Part shown: piece by piece, positions 1-9,619 of the stretch | Layout: the number at the start of each line of letters is the position of its first letter | Position numbering within the stretch: position 1 is the first letter of the stretch | Assembly (NCBI GenBank): GCA_963995505.1 | Contig: OZ023189.1 | Location: 17,879,495-17,943,494, forward strand | From: Hypericum androsaemum | Lineage: Eukaryota; Streptophyta; Magnoliopsida; Malpighiales; Hypericaceae | Direction: 5' to 3' | Length of the DNA: 64,000 nt | The notes under the pieces: generated by a model | The model's database searches: none | Told to the model about the DNA's origin: nothing | What the model saw: only the letters and a program-made list of their open reading frames with translations | Made by a program: the position numbers and the translations under genes

Positions 1-2
1 GC

Positions 3-1154
3 AAGCTAAAGAAATCCATCTATGGTCTCAAACAGGCTTCTCGTCAATGGTATCACAAATTTCATCAAGTCATTAGCTCATATAGTTTTGAGACAAATGC
101 TGTTGATGATTGTATATACCATAAGTTCAGTGGGAGTAAATTTATCTTCTTGATATTATATGTTGATGACATTCTACTCGCAAGTAGTGATATAGACCTT
201 CTACATGAAACTAAGAAATTTCTATCAAAGAAATTTGAGATGAAAGATCTTGGTGAAGCTTCTTTTGTATTGGGTATACTGATACTGAGGGATCGCTCCC
301 AAAGTATCCTTAGGTTATCACAAAAGAGCTATATCGATAAGATTTTGAGTAGATTTGGATTCGCCAAGAAAGATTATCATAAAGGGGATACGCCCGTTGC
401 TAAAAGAGATAAATTTTATCGCAAGCAATGTCCCAAAAATGATCTTGAAAGAAAAGAAATGCAGAAGTACCCTTATGCGTCAGCTATAGGGAGTCTAATG
501 TATGCTCAAGTCTGCACACATCCGGATATAGCATTCATAATAGGAGTTTTGGAAAGATATTTTAGTAATCCCAGTATGCAACACTGGAAGGGAGCTAAAC
601 GTGTGATGCGTTATTTGAGAAGAACAAGGGACTATATGCTCACTTATCAGAGGACAGACAGCTTAGAGGTCATCGGGTATTCTGACTCTGATTTTGCGGG
701 GTGCGAGGATGATTTTTGCTCCACATCAGGATACATTTTCATGTTGGCTAGAGGGGCCATTTCATGGAAGTCAACTAAACAGACTTTAATAGCTCCTTCA
801 ACCATGGCCACGGAGTTCATAGCCTGTTATGAGGCATCCGGTCAAGGAATATGATTACGGAACTTTGTCACAGGACTACGTGTGGTAGATGGCATTGATA
901 GGTCATTGAGGATTTACTGTGACAACAGCTCAGCTGTGCTCTACTCTAACAACAACAACAGTTCAACAAAGTCAAAGTTTATTGACATCAAGTACTTGGT
1001 TGTTAAAGAGAGAGTTCAGAAAAAACAGATTTCCATAGAACATATTAGGACAAAGTTTATGCTAACAGACCCACTAACTAAAGGCTTAATACCTAAGGTC
1101 TTTCACGAGCACACTGCTCATATAAGTATTCTTCCAGTTGATGCCTTAGTTTAG
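3..1154 (+). pseudogene. Ty1/copia reverse transcriptase and RNase H, 3' part of pol
   Basis: The frame is open from the first bases of the window. It reads the copia RT hallmarks SIYGLKQASRQW and YVDDILLAS (catalytic YVDD near 157-170), then the RNase H region (GYSDSDFAG, TSGYIF, SWKSTKQT, YCDNSSA). An in-frame TGA at 852-854 sits where copia elements normally have Trp in the (A)IWLRNF segment, so a TGG to TGA change splits the polyprotein; the same frame resumes at once and runs to 1154. The 5' part of the element lies outside the window. Family assignment is secure from the motifs; loss of function is inferred from the stop. Confidence 0.9.
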
Positions 1155-1554
1155 TAGAAGTCATTTTGATGTTCTATGACTTGCGAACTATTTGAATAAT
1201 GATACTTCTTGAATATGAAGTATGTTTTGGTATATGCAATATTTCTGTTGCATTAAAGTTTTAATCTCGCTAAAGTAGGACCAGTTGGAAACAGACATGC
1301 TAAAGATCACGTTTCATGTAATTTCCATGCTGCTCATCCATATTTGATCTATGTCATTGAATGTATTGGTATTGTGATCATCGAGAATTAGTCACGATTC
1401 TAATGTGATAAAATGCCGCGATGATTTTATATCTGTACATAAGATGGACCAGATTATTTCAGAAGTAGTCTAAAGATAAATAGCATACAGATGTGCGCCT
1501 AAGAAATTTGTGATATAACTAATTTTGGAAGAATATGTAGCCCATGTGGGAGAT
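1155..1554 (+). other. copia 3' untranslated region
   Basis: Non-coding stretch between the RNase H stop and the polypurine tract of the copia element. No reading frame or other structure is seen in it. Confidence 0.6.
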
Positions 1555-2037
1555 TGTTAGGAAATTTATTTTCTTATTATATTATGGGCCACATATTTAT
1601 TTATCAGTTATATTAGCTATTTGACTAATTGGACTATTATAAGGTGATCTATAGTTTAGGAAGTCCAAGACTACTTGACTTCTAATGGAATATGGACTCA
1701 ATAAGCAGATATCAGTTATTGGCCCAATTAAGGAGATTATGGGAACCCTACTTGGCCAATATATAAAAACCTCTAGGTTATGGTCCCGAATATACTAAAT
1801 CGATTACGTTCTCTTCTCCCCATCTGGAAGAGCCACGGTTTCCCTTGAGGGTCTAAGAAGATTTAGTTGAGGAAGACCACAAACCACCGTGTTCGTGCAG
1901 GTTTTTGTTGTTTCCGATCGTCGTAGAGATTCTGCAATAGTTGACGATCATTCGCGATGGATCCAGGTATTCCTATGAATCTTTAACTATTCAGCATGAT
2001 GATAATCTTGGGTTATAGATATGAAATATATCTAACA
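1555..2037 (+). mobile_element. 3' LTR of the copia element
   Basis: A purine-rich tract (GTGGGAGAT, about 1545-1553) precedes an LTR that begins TGTTAG and ends CTAACA, a 6-bp inverted terminal repeat. Length is 483 bp. A TATA box (TATATAAA) lies near 1759-1767, as expected for U3/R. The 5-bp target duplication cannot be tested because the 5' LTR is outside the window; the bases just after the LTR are AATTT. Confidence 0.85.
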
Positions 2038-2042
2038 AATTT

Positions 2043-2639
2043 ATGTCCTTTCCTTCCCAAATGATGCGTCATCAGTATAACGAAAACCGATACTTACCCA
2101 ACTTGTAAATATGCTCGTTTCGAGTGTTGTGCCACTTTTGTTGATGACGAAGGTATAGACCAATAGTTGAAACAAATGTGCTTGAAACCAAGAAGAAATC
2201 GAAATAGGACAAGTTTGAAAAATAAAGCCCGAAATCAAGTTATTTGATATGGCAGATTGTACACCCTTTGGTATTCTGGCTGTATCTTTCTCGTCCGAAC
2301 TTTAATTAATGTGATCTTGGTGTCCACGAAAAGATGAAAGAAAGATCTACAACAATGTCTCTCTGTGTTATCTTCAGATTCTGTCTGTAAAGTGCCCAAA
2401 ATGCTCTTCAAAGTTAAATATTGCTGCTGGATCTTTCTTCGACTTTGGTACTTCTTCTTTTGGACAAATTTCTTGAGACGTGGATTGAGTCCACTGTCCT
2501 TAAAGTAATATTTGCCCCCACTATTATTGCCAATGGGTTTATAGCAAATCTACTCCTAGGATTAACTCAAGAATTGGATGTTCTAAAATGGCAATACTTA
2601 GAACATCCCCTCTAAAACTAATAGGATATTTTGTATGAT
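2043..2639. other. unassigned, possibly LTR interior
   Basis: No gene is recognised. The stretch may belong to the minus-strand LTR that begins at 2960. Sequence beyond the LTR (2961-3593) is also without recognised coding content, apart from the polypurine tract. Confidence 0.3.
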
Positions 2640-2960
2640 GAATGGAAAGAATGAGAGAATATGATTAGGAAAAAATCTCGGAAGGGCAGGATTCCTACTC
2701 TATTTATAGAGTACTAAAAGGCACAAAGAAGCAAGTTCCAAGAGCCATGTTCATCCATTTCCAAAGGACATGTTCCCTCCTAATTTGAAGAGTCACCAAG
2801 TGATCCATGAAAGGATACAAGTGTTCCTACATGAGTTCTTCCCTTGTATTTTCATCTATCATTTTAAATTGATTAACCATTTGTGTCTCTTGGTTTGAAA
2901 CCAAGTAACACCAAACATCTCAATTGTGTCACTTGGTTTAAAAACCAAGTAACACCAACA
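2640..2960 (-). mobile_element. probable copia LTR end, minus strand
   Basis: Read on the minus strand, 2975-2961 is a polypurine tract (AAGTGGGGGAT) followed at 2960 by TGTTGG, the usual start of a copia LTR. A TATA-like CTATAAATAG on the minus strand lies near 2698-2708. The far end of the LTR was not recognised, and no pol sequence lies upstream of the tract, so this is a solo or truncated LTR. Two palindromes (CTTGGTTT / AAACCAAG) sit about 43 bp apart inside it (2889-2905 and 2932-2949). Confidence 0.4.
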
Positions 2961-3482
2961 ATCCCCCACTTGGTTAACAATTTGCTTCATCAATCCCATA
3001 TACTTATGCATTTAAGAAGTGTCTTTCGACTTGAACCCCTTATTAGTGAAAGTATCTCAAAGTTCAAACGAAATCAATGGTGGCTTAGTGCTTGAACCTC
3101 GATTCCTTGTGTTTGCACCGGAAATACTAACACACATAAGCTATGAACATCTTTATTGAGTTTCCTGAGAGTTTAGCACCGTTAATGGCCTTGTGCTCTT
3201 CCTAGTTTCATAAACATTTCAAAATCCGTCCTCTGAATTTTGTTAGAAGCGGCACCACTTCTGATGTTTACATAGGTGGAGTTATCCTTTTATGCCTTGG
3301 TGTCTTAAGATAAAATACTTATCTCTTTGTTCGATAAGTTGACTCCATTAAGAGTATTCGTAATACTTCAACCTCCAACACCTAAATAAGTACTTTGGTC
3401 CGTACTTTGTTTTCCATCACAACAATAGTTTGTTATTACCCAAGGGAAATTTCCATGAGAATAATTTGCATCACTACTATTA

Positions 3483-3746
<264 letters not shown>

Positions 3747-3789
3747 TTATCATTTTCATCGAGCATTAGATAAAAAAAATTCTTTACTT

Positions 3790-4674
3790 CTCCCTCACTG
3801 AATATCAGAACTACCCATCGGCGGGAGATTAAAACATCGGAGTCTAGAAAATTAAAACGAAAATCAGGAAATTAGACCTAGTTAATCCCATCGGTCCATC
3901 GCCGCAGGGCTCAGTCCCGGTGCAATCCCCTTCGTTTGGCCCAGTTAAGCATCTCCCCTCACACGCTAAACCTAGCCACTCTTTTTTTTTTTGTTTCGAG
4001 CTCGGATTCGGGATTAATTACTGATTTTACCACTGGGGTATACCAGCCGACTTGGACGTGCCGGCATTCACAGCCGCGAAAAGAACGTGAGTTCGGCCTT
4101 TTGCCCACATTGATAGCTCGCTTTCACATGTATGTAAAGGGGGATCCGTTGCTCTTTTGCTATTGTCGGGGTAGCGTGTGGCGTGTGCTCATTTTTTACG
4201 CAGCTTCACCTTCACCTTCGTATTCTTTAGCTTTTCTCGGCCGAAGCCAGTAGGTAAAAAGAGGGGAAAATCAGCATCGTCACGGAACTTGCCTTCACTC
4301 TCTTTAAGACACGATTGTAACATTTTGCTTTGTGATACAGGTTTACTTCTCTGGATTTTGTGAAGAAGTAATTGATAAAGGGGTGTTTCACCGTGTTTGG
4401 CTTTCATTTCTTTAGGTGGAGATGAAAACAGAGGTGGTGGTTATAGGGAAGAGGGATGGAGGAGAAGGAAGCCGAGGGGAGACCATGAGAGAGATGGGAG
4501 AAGGATAGGGGAGAGGGGACGAGAGAGAAAAAGGATATTTAAAACTTATGTACAAATTAGGTATTATTTTGATATTTACTTAATGCCACGCTTGTTACAA
4601 ATCATCCTAGTCACTAGCGATTGGGCAATTCGTGTAGGCGTCAAAACTACGTCTTTTTAACAAAAAAAATTTGT
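3790..4674. other. no gene recognised; purine-rich tract
   Basis: No conserved protein is seen on either strand. A GA-rich stretch lies at 4425-4540 (GGAGATGAAA, GAGAGATGGGAGAAGG and similar). It could be the interior of the element whose end is at 4675-4810. Confidence 0.3.
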
Positions 4675-4810
4675 GGGCAGCTGCCGTGCTGCCCGGGACC
4701 TATTTTTTATAAAAATTAAAATAAGTTGGACATGTTCTATGTGTTTTAAACCACATGGTAGTCAAATAAAAATTTGTGATACTACATGGTACTAAAGTGA
4801 ACTTTTCCCT
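4675..4810 (-). mobile_element. terminal inverted-repeat end of a foldback/MULE-like element
   Basis: The reverse complement begins AGGGAAAAGTTCACTT and continues through TAGTACCATGTAGTATCACAAA to GGGCAGCACGGCAGCTGCCC. The same arrangement (AGGGAAAAGTCCACTT ... GGTATCACAAA ... TTTAAAACGTATCAA ... CCGGGCAGCTGCCCG) forms the left arm of the element at 28415-28549, so these are two members of one TIR family. This end abuts the alpha/beta-hydrolase exon exactly at 4811. The opposite end was not found within the window. Confidence 0.55.
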
Positions 4811-5132
4811 AAAATCTTCGGCTTACACGTGGCTCGTGAGATTGAAGAGTACGGATATCTTTACCTCAAATTAACATTCTCATTGCGAAATTGTGTACAA
4901 ATTAATATGGAAATACATATATCTGACTATATATATACACATCAATTCTTTAAAACTATCCGATTTATGCAAAAAACTGAAAGGAAAGGCGACGTTACAC
5001 TGCATTAAAAAAGCAGGCCATCTGGTTCACTTGGAAAGATCTTGCGTTTACAATAGGCATCTCAAGAAACTACTCGCTTCTTTGTACGGACAAGATGCCA
5101 AGGGTAGGCATTCAATATCCTTCTTGATTATT
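4811..5132 (+). pseudogene. alpha/beta-hydrolase gene fragment, copy 1
   Basis: The first piece reads KIFGLHVAREIEE, then an intron, then KLKGKATLHCIKKAGHLVHLER.CVYNRHLKKLLASLYG. This is the C-terminal end of a plant alpha/beta-hydrolase of the monoacylglycerol-lipase/2-hydroxymuconate-hydrolase type; the His of AGHLVH is the expected catalytic-triad His. It is truncated at 4811 by a mobile-element end. The intron acceptor is destroyed: copy 2 (52553) has ATGCAG before GAAACTG, here the bases are ATGCAAAAAACTG. It also lacks the nucleophile region, so it cannot make an enzyme. Downstream similarity to copy 2 resumes only near 7320. Confidence 0.8.
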
Positions 5133-6044
5133 AAGTAAGAATTAATTTGTTGATTTCACAAATTCGTGCTTCTTAATACGACATTGTTAAATAAGTTGTA
5201 TTCTGAAAAAAAATTGTTGAAGTGCAAAAATAACATGCTGAAAGCTCGGGGTCAACTAAGACAATCATCAAGGTACCCGAGTTTGGATATCAACCTTGGT
5301 CAAGTGCCCTCAGGGTAGTCTCGAGTCAGTTTGAGTTACGGTCAGCTTCAAGTTAGCTTAGATTATACGTGACCTCGCCTTGGGTAATGTTCACACTCAT
5401 CTTGAATTACCCTTGAGTCATGAAGCATTCCCTCAAGTCAAGACGGGTTGCTTACTTGAAGAGGTCGGACACTCATGGGCTTGTAGGGGCTGCCTCAAGC
5501 TCCCGTTGTTAGTAAATCAACCATACCTTGGCGCTCGAGTCTCGGAAGGAAGTGATGTTTACGGCCATGGAAAGCTAAGAGATATATCTCTAACTTTTCT
5601 TTGAAAGTCTTGTCCTAATTCCGCATTGAAGAGGGTCGAAACGAGGTTTCAAGTTTCGACTCTGGCGTCATCAGTGAGGACTATCAGATGTTAGTAAATT
5701 GATCATATCTTCTAGATCAAACCTTAGATTGATACTGTTCAAGTTTCTGTATAAATATAAGACATAGATCTACCACTTTGTAGTTTATGACTTTAGCTAA
5801 TTCGGAGACTAAAGAGGTCTAAAGTTCATTTTAAATCTAGGTCGACGATGTGGCAAGAATAGTCTATCCGATCCAGTGGACTTTGGAAGAATGGCCATAT
5901 CTTGAGCCTCAGGCCTCCTATTGAAGTGATTTAAAGTGCTATAGAAATATAAGACATGGGGATACAACTTTATTGTTGACGAACTCTTCCAATTTGGAGC
6001 AGAAAGGGGTAGAATATCTATTTGAAGTGACCATTGCGCATCTG

Positions 6045-6695
6045 ATTGTAAATGGTCGAATTAAGGAGCCAAAATCATCGAATAAAGGGAGAGGTAGACC
6101 AAAATCATCGAATTAGAAAGGAACAAGCCCAAATGCTCGAATTAAGCAAGCCAAATGGTCGATTTAAGCTTGACATGGCTTAAATTGACGAATTGGTGAG
6201 TTCAGATCGTCAAAATTATCGTATCTTGAGACTCATATCTCAGATTGAAGTGATTCAAGTTGCTCTGGAAAGCTAACACGTATATCTACAAGTTTATAGT
6301 TGACAGCTTCTTCTAATTCACAGCAGAAGGGGGTCAAAAGTTATCTAGTCCAAAATTATCGAGATAAGCACCTTGGATGGGCATAGACCTTAAATCAACG
6401 ATTTTATCTAAGGGCCTTAATTCGACGATTTTCTCAAGGTACTCAGGTTGGATGGTCGAAGGTCATCTAAATCCCCAAATTTTTGAATTAATGGGGAGCA
6501 TCTCCAAGTCATCGAATTAAGGGGGAAGGAGCCACACTCGAAGCCGTCAAAACAAGGATTCGTTACCGAATGGTCGAATTAAGCTCCCCGACATCAAATG
6601 GTCGAATTAGGCATCCCGACCTTGAATGGTTGGGATGGAGAGCTTCAACCTCAGATGGTCGAAGTAAGAGATTTTGCCTTAGATCATCGAGATTG
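6045..6695. repeat. degenerate short repeat, TCGAATTAAG family
   Basis: The motif TCGAATTAAG (often as AATGGTCGAATTAAG, AAAATCATCGAATTAA) recurs about a dozen times at irregular spacings, with some copies inverted (CTTAATTCGACGA near 6420). It lies inside the inserted LTR-like segment, upstream of its TATA box. Confidence 0.6.
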
Positions 6696-6844
6696 AGGCT
6701 CAGACGTCGGGTTCGGTGTTGGTGGAGTAGTTAAAAAGACCTGACCTAGGTGGACTCTAGGGAAAATCGTGCAGGAAGGATACACGAGGAGGCCGAGCTC
6801 AAGACGGACTCTCGGGGGGTTGAAGAGATCAAGGAGTCTCGATG

Positions 6845-6990
6845 TGCTCGGGTTCTCGAAGGATAAGGACAAATATTGAAAATTCTAGTTGGGCAAGGAT
6901 AAGTATTAGAAATCCGAGTTAAGCGGGGATAAGCATTGGAGGTCCGGGTCAGGCATTGGATGAAGATGAGCATCAGCAGAGATAAGTCTT
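6845..6990. repeat. about 30-bp degenerate tandem repeat
   Basis: Three to four units of the form GGATAAGNATTRGAAATCC plus GAGTTAAGC/GGTCAGGC follow one another just upstream of the TATA box of the inserted element. Unit identity decays towards the right end. Confidence 0.5.
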
Positions 6991-7349
6991 GAGGTCTTCG
7001 AGTTCGACTAGGAGTCAATAAGAGGTTGAGGCGGTCGACTTCTCTATATAAGCAGGACGTCGGGGAAGGCAGGACATCATCAAATCATACACAAAATACA
7101 TCTTCAAGCTTCGGCTTTGATCTTAGTTTAGGTTAGTTAGTCTCGGCTTCAATTTACCTTCGGCATTAGACTAACCTTGGGACGAGCACTCCGGACCGTC
7201 ACGAGATCGATCGACGTTCTCTCCATTTTTTATTCCAATAAAGTTAAATAAGTTTTGAATGTCATTTGAAAGCTCTACCCGACATTGTTTGTATAACTAG
7301 TCTTACAATCCTTCGTCTTTTCATCAAGCTTCTAATTGGATAATAATCT

Positions 7350-8880
7350 CTTGTACTTGGCAGGATTAGAGTCAAAAGCAGACTATAGAATGAGCCCAAC
7401 CATCTTATGAGCGGCTTAGGCAACAACTTTGGGCCTTCTGAAGGCCCATATCATAAGGGAAGATGATATTCTTCCCTGACTATTGGAGGCGTTTTAAAGT
7501 GGACTCCACCACTTCGTTTAGGCCCAAAAGTATTTACCAGATGGATCAAATTGGGCCCTTGCAACGAAAATTATGGTCGACCCACTTTCTGGCCTAACTA
7601 CTGTGAAGAAGTTTTTTTTGTGGGATTATTATTATTTGTATTTTTCTTGAGATAGGGAAAATGGATTGCTTCGTACATTACAATTTTTTTGAAAGATAAA
7701 TTTGGTACACTGTTGCCAATAATTGAACTCTAAATTTCTTTGAATTTAATAATATCTTGTATCGTTAGTTTTTTAATGTACAAGAATTATTTGGGTTTTC
7801 CATTTTCCATTTTCCACCCAAAAAAATTAAACTATTGGGACAACGTGTGGAAGCTCCGACTTTTCATGGACGTCGACATTTCCTTTTTCTTTTTTCTGAA
7901 TAAGTTCGGTTTCGTTAATAAATTAATCTAATAAGATAGTAGTTTACATATTTATTTATAAATAAATTATTAAACCTGTAAAATAAATTTCTAATTTATT
8001 TATAAAATGTTTATTATTTTTTTAATTGATATAATTAATTGGTACATTCTAACCACTTTTTGTGAAATTTTCTGTACTTTAAAGAGCAATATTAAGTTTT
8101 AAATAATTTTAACGATCTAATTAAATGCGAGCATTTAAAAATGGGATTAAATTTTCATTTCTGACCAACCAAATATAAAACGGTTAATTTGCAAAATTTT
8201 ATTAAGTAAATGAATTTCCAACTATACCAAACATTGCTTAGAAGCGTATTGAATGATTGGGTAAAGATGGTGCTACTGCTAACAAACCTCGTCCAAATTT
8301 TCTCTAAAAAAATTAGAACCCACGTCCCCATTTTCTTTTTTTTTTGGTTTATATCAAGTTAGAGCTCTCACCGGTCGATCTAAGTAATTGTTGGTCCCAT
8401 TTTCTATGTTCATATTGTAGATGACATGTCCTTACCAAAAAATTTTGTAGATGATATATATATGTGTGTATGAAATAACTGGTGTTAGGATGCGATATAA
8501 ATATTGCACGATACATATCTTACATAAGAAATTCTATTATTTTTTATCAAGTGATGTGTGCCGTATTGGAAGTTAATAACCGGAAAATATGGTACGCCCC
8601 ATGCCACACTGGGAATCGTGTCACTTCTAGGATCTCCCACGCTTGTAATTGGGAAACCCCTCTCGAAATAACTATGAAATTCATGATGTAACAGAAGTTG
8701 CATTATTTAATTGCATAGTATATATATATATAATTGTATTACATAGATATATTCATTCAATTCATTTCGATGTATGTAGGTCACTATCCATGCTTCTCGC
8801 AAGACTAGTTTTATCGCGCCATGTGGGAGAAGAAAGCTATAAGAACTATGAGAAGAACATACATAAGCGTACAAAAGTAT
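7350..8880. other. AT-rich intergenic DNA
   Basis: No gene, RNA or element is recognised on either strand. The short reading frames here have no recognisable motifs. Confidence 0.5.
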
Positions 8881-8891
8881 GCTCATACTTT

Positions 8892-9013
8892 ACTAACTCA
8901 TGTATTGTCTGATGGATACGGTGTCAGTCCTTAAGTATGAGATAGGAGGATCGAATCCCATAACTGTCTAAGATCCAAAATTGTGGAAATAATTTAAATT
9001 TTACCAAAAAAAA
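8892..9013 (+). mobile_element. tRNA-derived SINE, copy 1
   Basis: A 120-bp unit shared with 25853-25988: ACTCATGTATNGTCTGATGG, CGGTGTCAGTCCTTAAG, a B-box-like GATCGAATCCCAT, GTCTAAGATCCAAAATTG, and an A-rich tail (ACCAAAAAAAA). It is bracketed by a target duplication CTCATACTTT (8882-8891 and 9017-9026), extended further as AGTA(TG)CTCATACTTT. The A/B box layout suggests tRNA ancestry. Confidence 0.7.
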
Positions 9014-9026
9014 GTACTCATACTTT

Positions 9027-9278
9027 GTGGATCGGATTGTGTATTATATAGGTTTAGAAGTAATATACAAACATGCAATGTATCTATATTTGTGTATGTA
9101 AATTAATATACAAACATAGATATGGAATTACATTAAATTTGGTTCCTTCGAAATTGAGTAATTTTTCATGATAAAATGTGCAATTAGAACTTCTAATCCA
9201 TATAATCTTGGCCGGGCACAAAAATGGTTAAGATAGTCTAATTCTTTATTAGAGTTAGGTTATGAAAACCTACTTTTG
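9027..9278. other. AT-rich spacer
   Basis: Nothing recognised between the SINE and the LINE target duplication. Confidence 0.4.
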
Positions 9279-9619
9279 TATATGTACTCTCTTTTTTTTG
9301 AAAGGTAAGTATATTAAGAGTCGCCATGATATATACATCTTACTTAGTATGGTATTCCCCCTGTCATGGTGCCGAACGGGGTTGCGACCGCCGGTCTCGT
9401 CAAAACCCTACCACACCAAAACCCAGAGGGAAAAAGGTGTGGTAAGGAAAGAGTACCCCGATAGAAAACCTATCTTGACGTAAAATCGCGAATTCAATAC
9501 CACACCGTCATCTAGAAAAAGGAACAAAAAAGCAAGAAAAAAGTCGCAGCCACCACAAATCAACGAAAACACTAAAAACTCCATGAGAGAAACCAATGAG
9601 GACCGCACGAACCGAAACA

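Larger units (their letters stand above)
5133..7320 (+). mobile_element. insertion of LTR-like DNA within hydrolase copy 1 flank
   Basis: Similarity between the two hydrolase copies stops shortly after CATTCAATATCCTTCTTGAT (about 5108-5127) and returns at ATCAAGCTTCTAATTGGATA (near 7326; also near 52768). The 2.2 kb between them therefore looks inserted. It has an LTR-like promoter (TATATAAG at 7045-7052 followed by a GC-richer leader) and an AATAAA near 7240. No gag or pol is seen, and I could not define its TG/CA ends. A Gypsy-type LTR is one possibility; this is inference. Confidence 0.4.
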
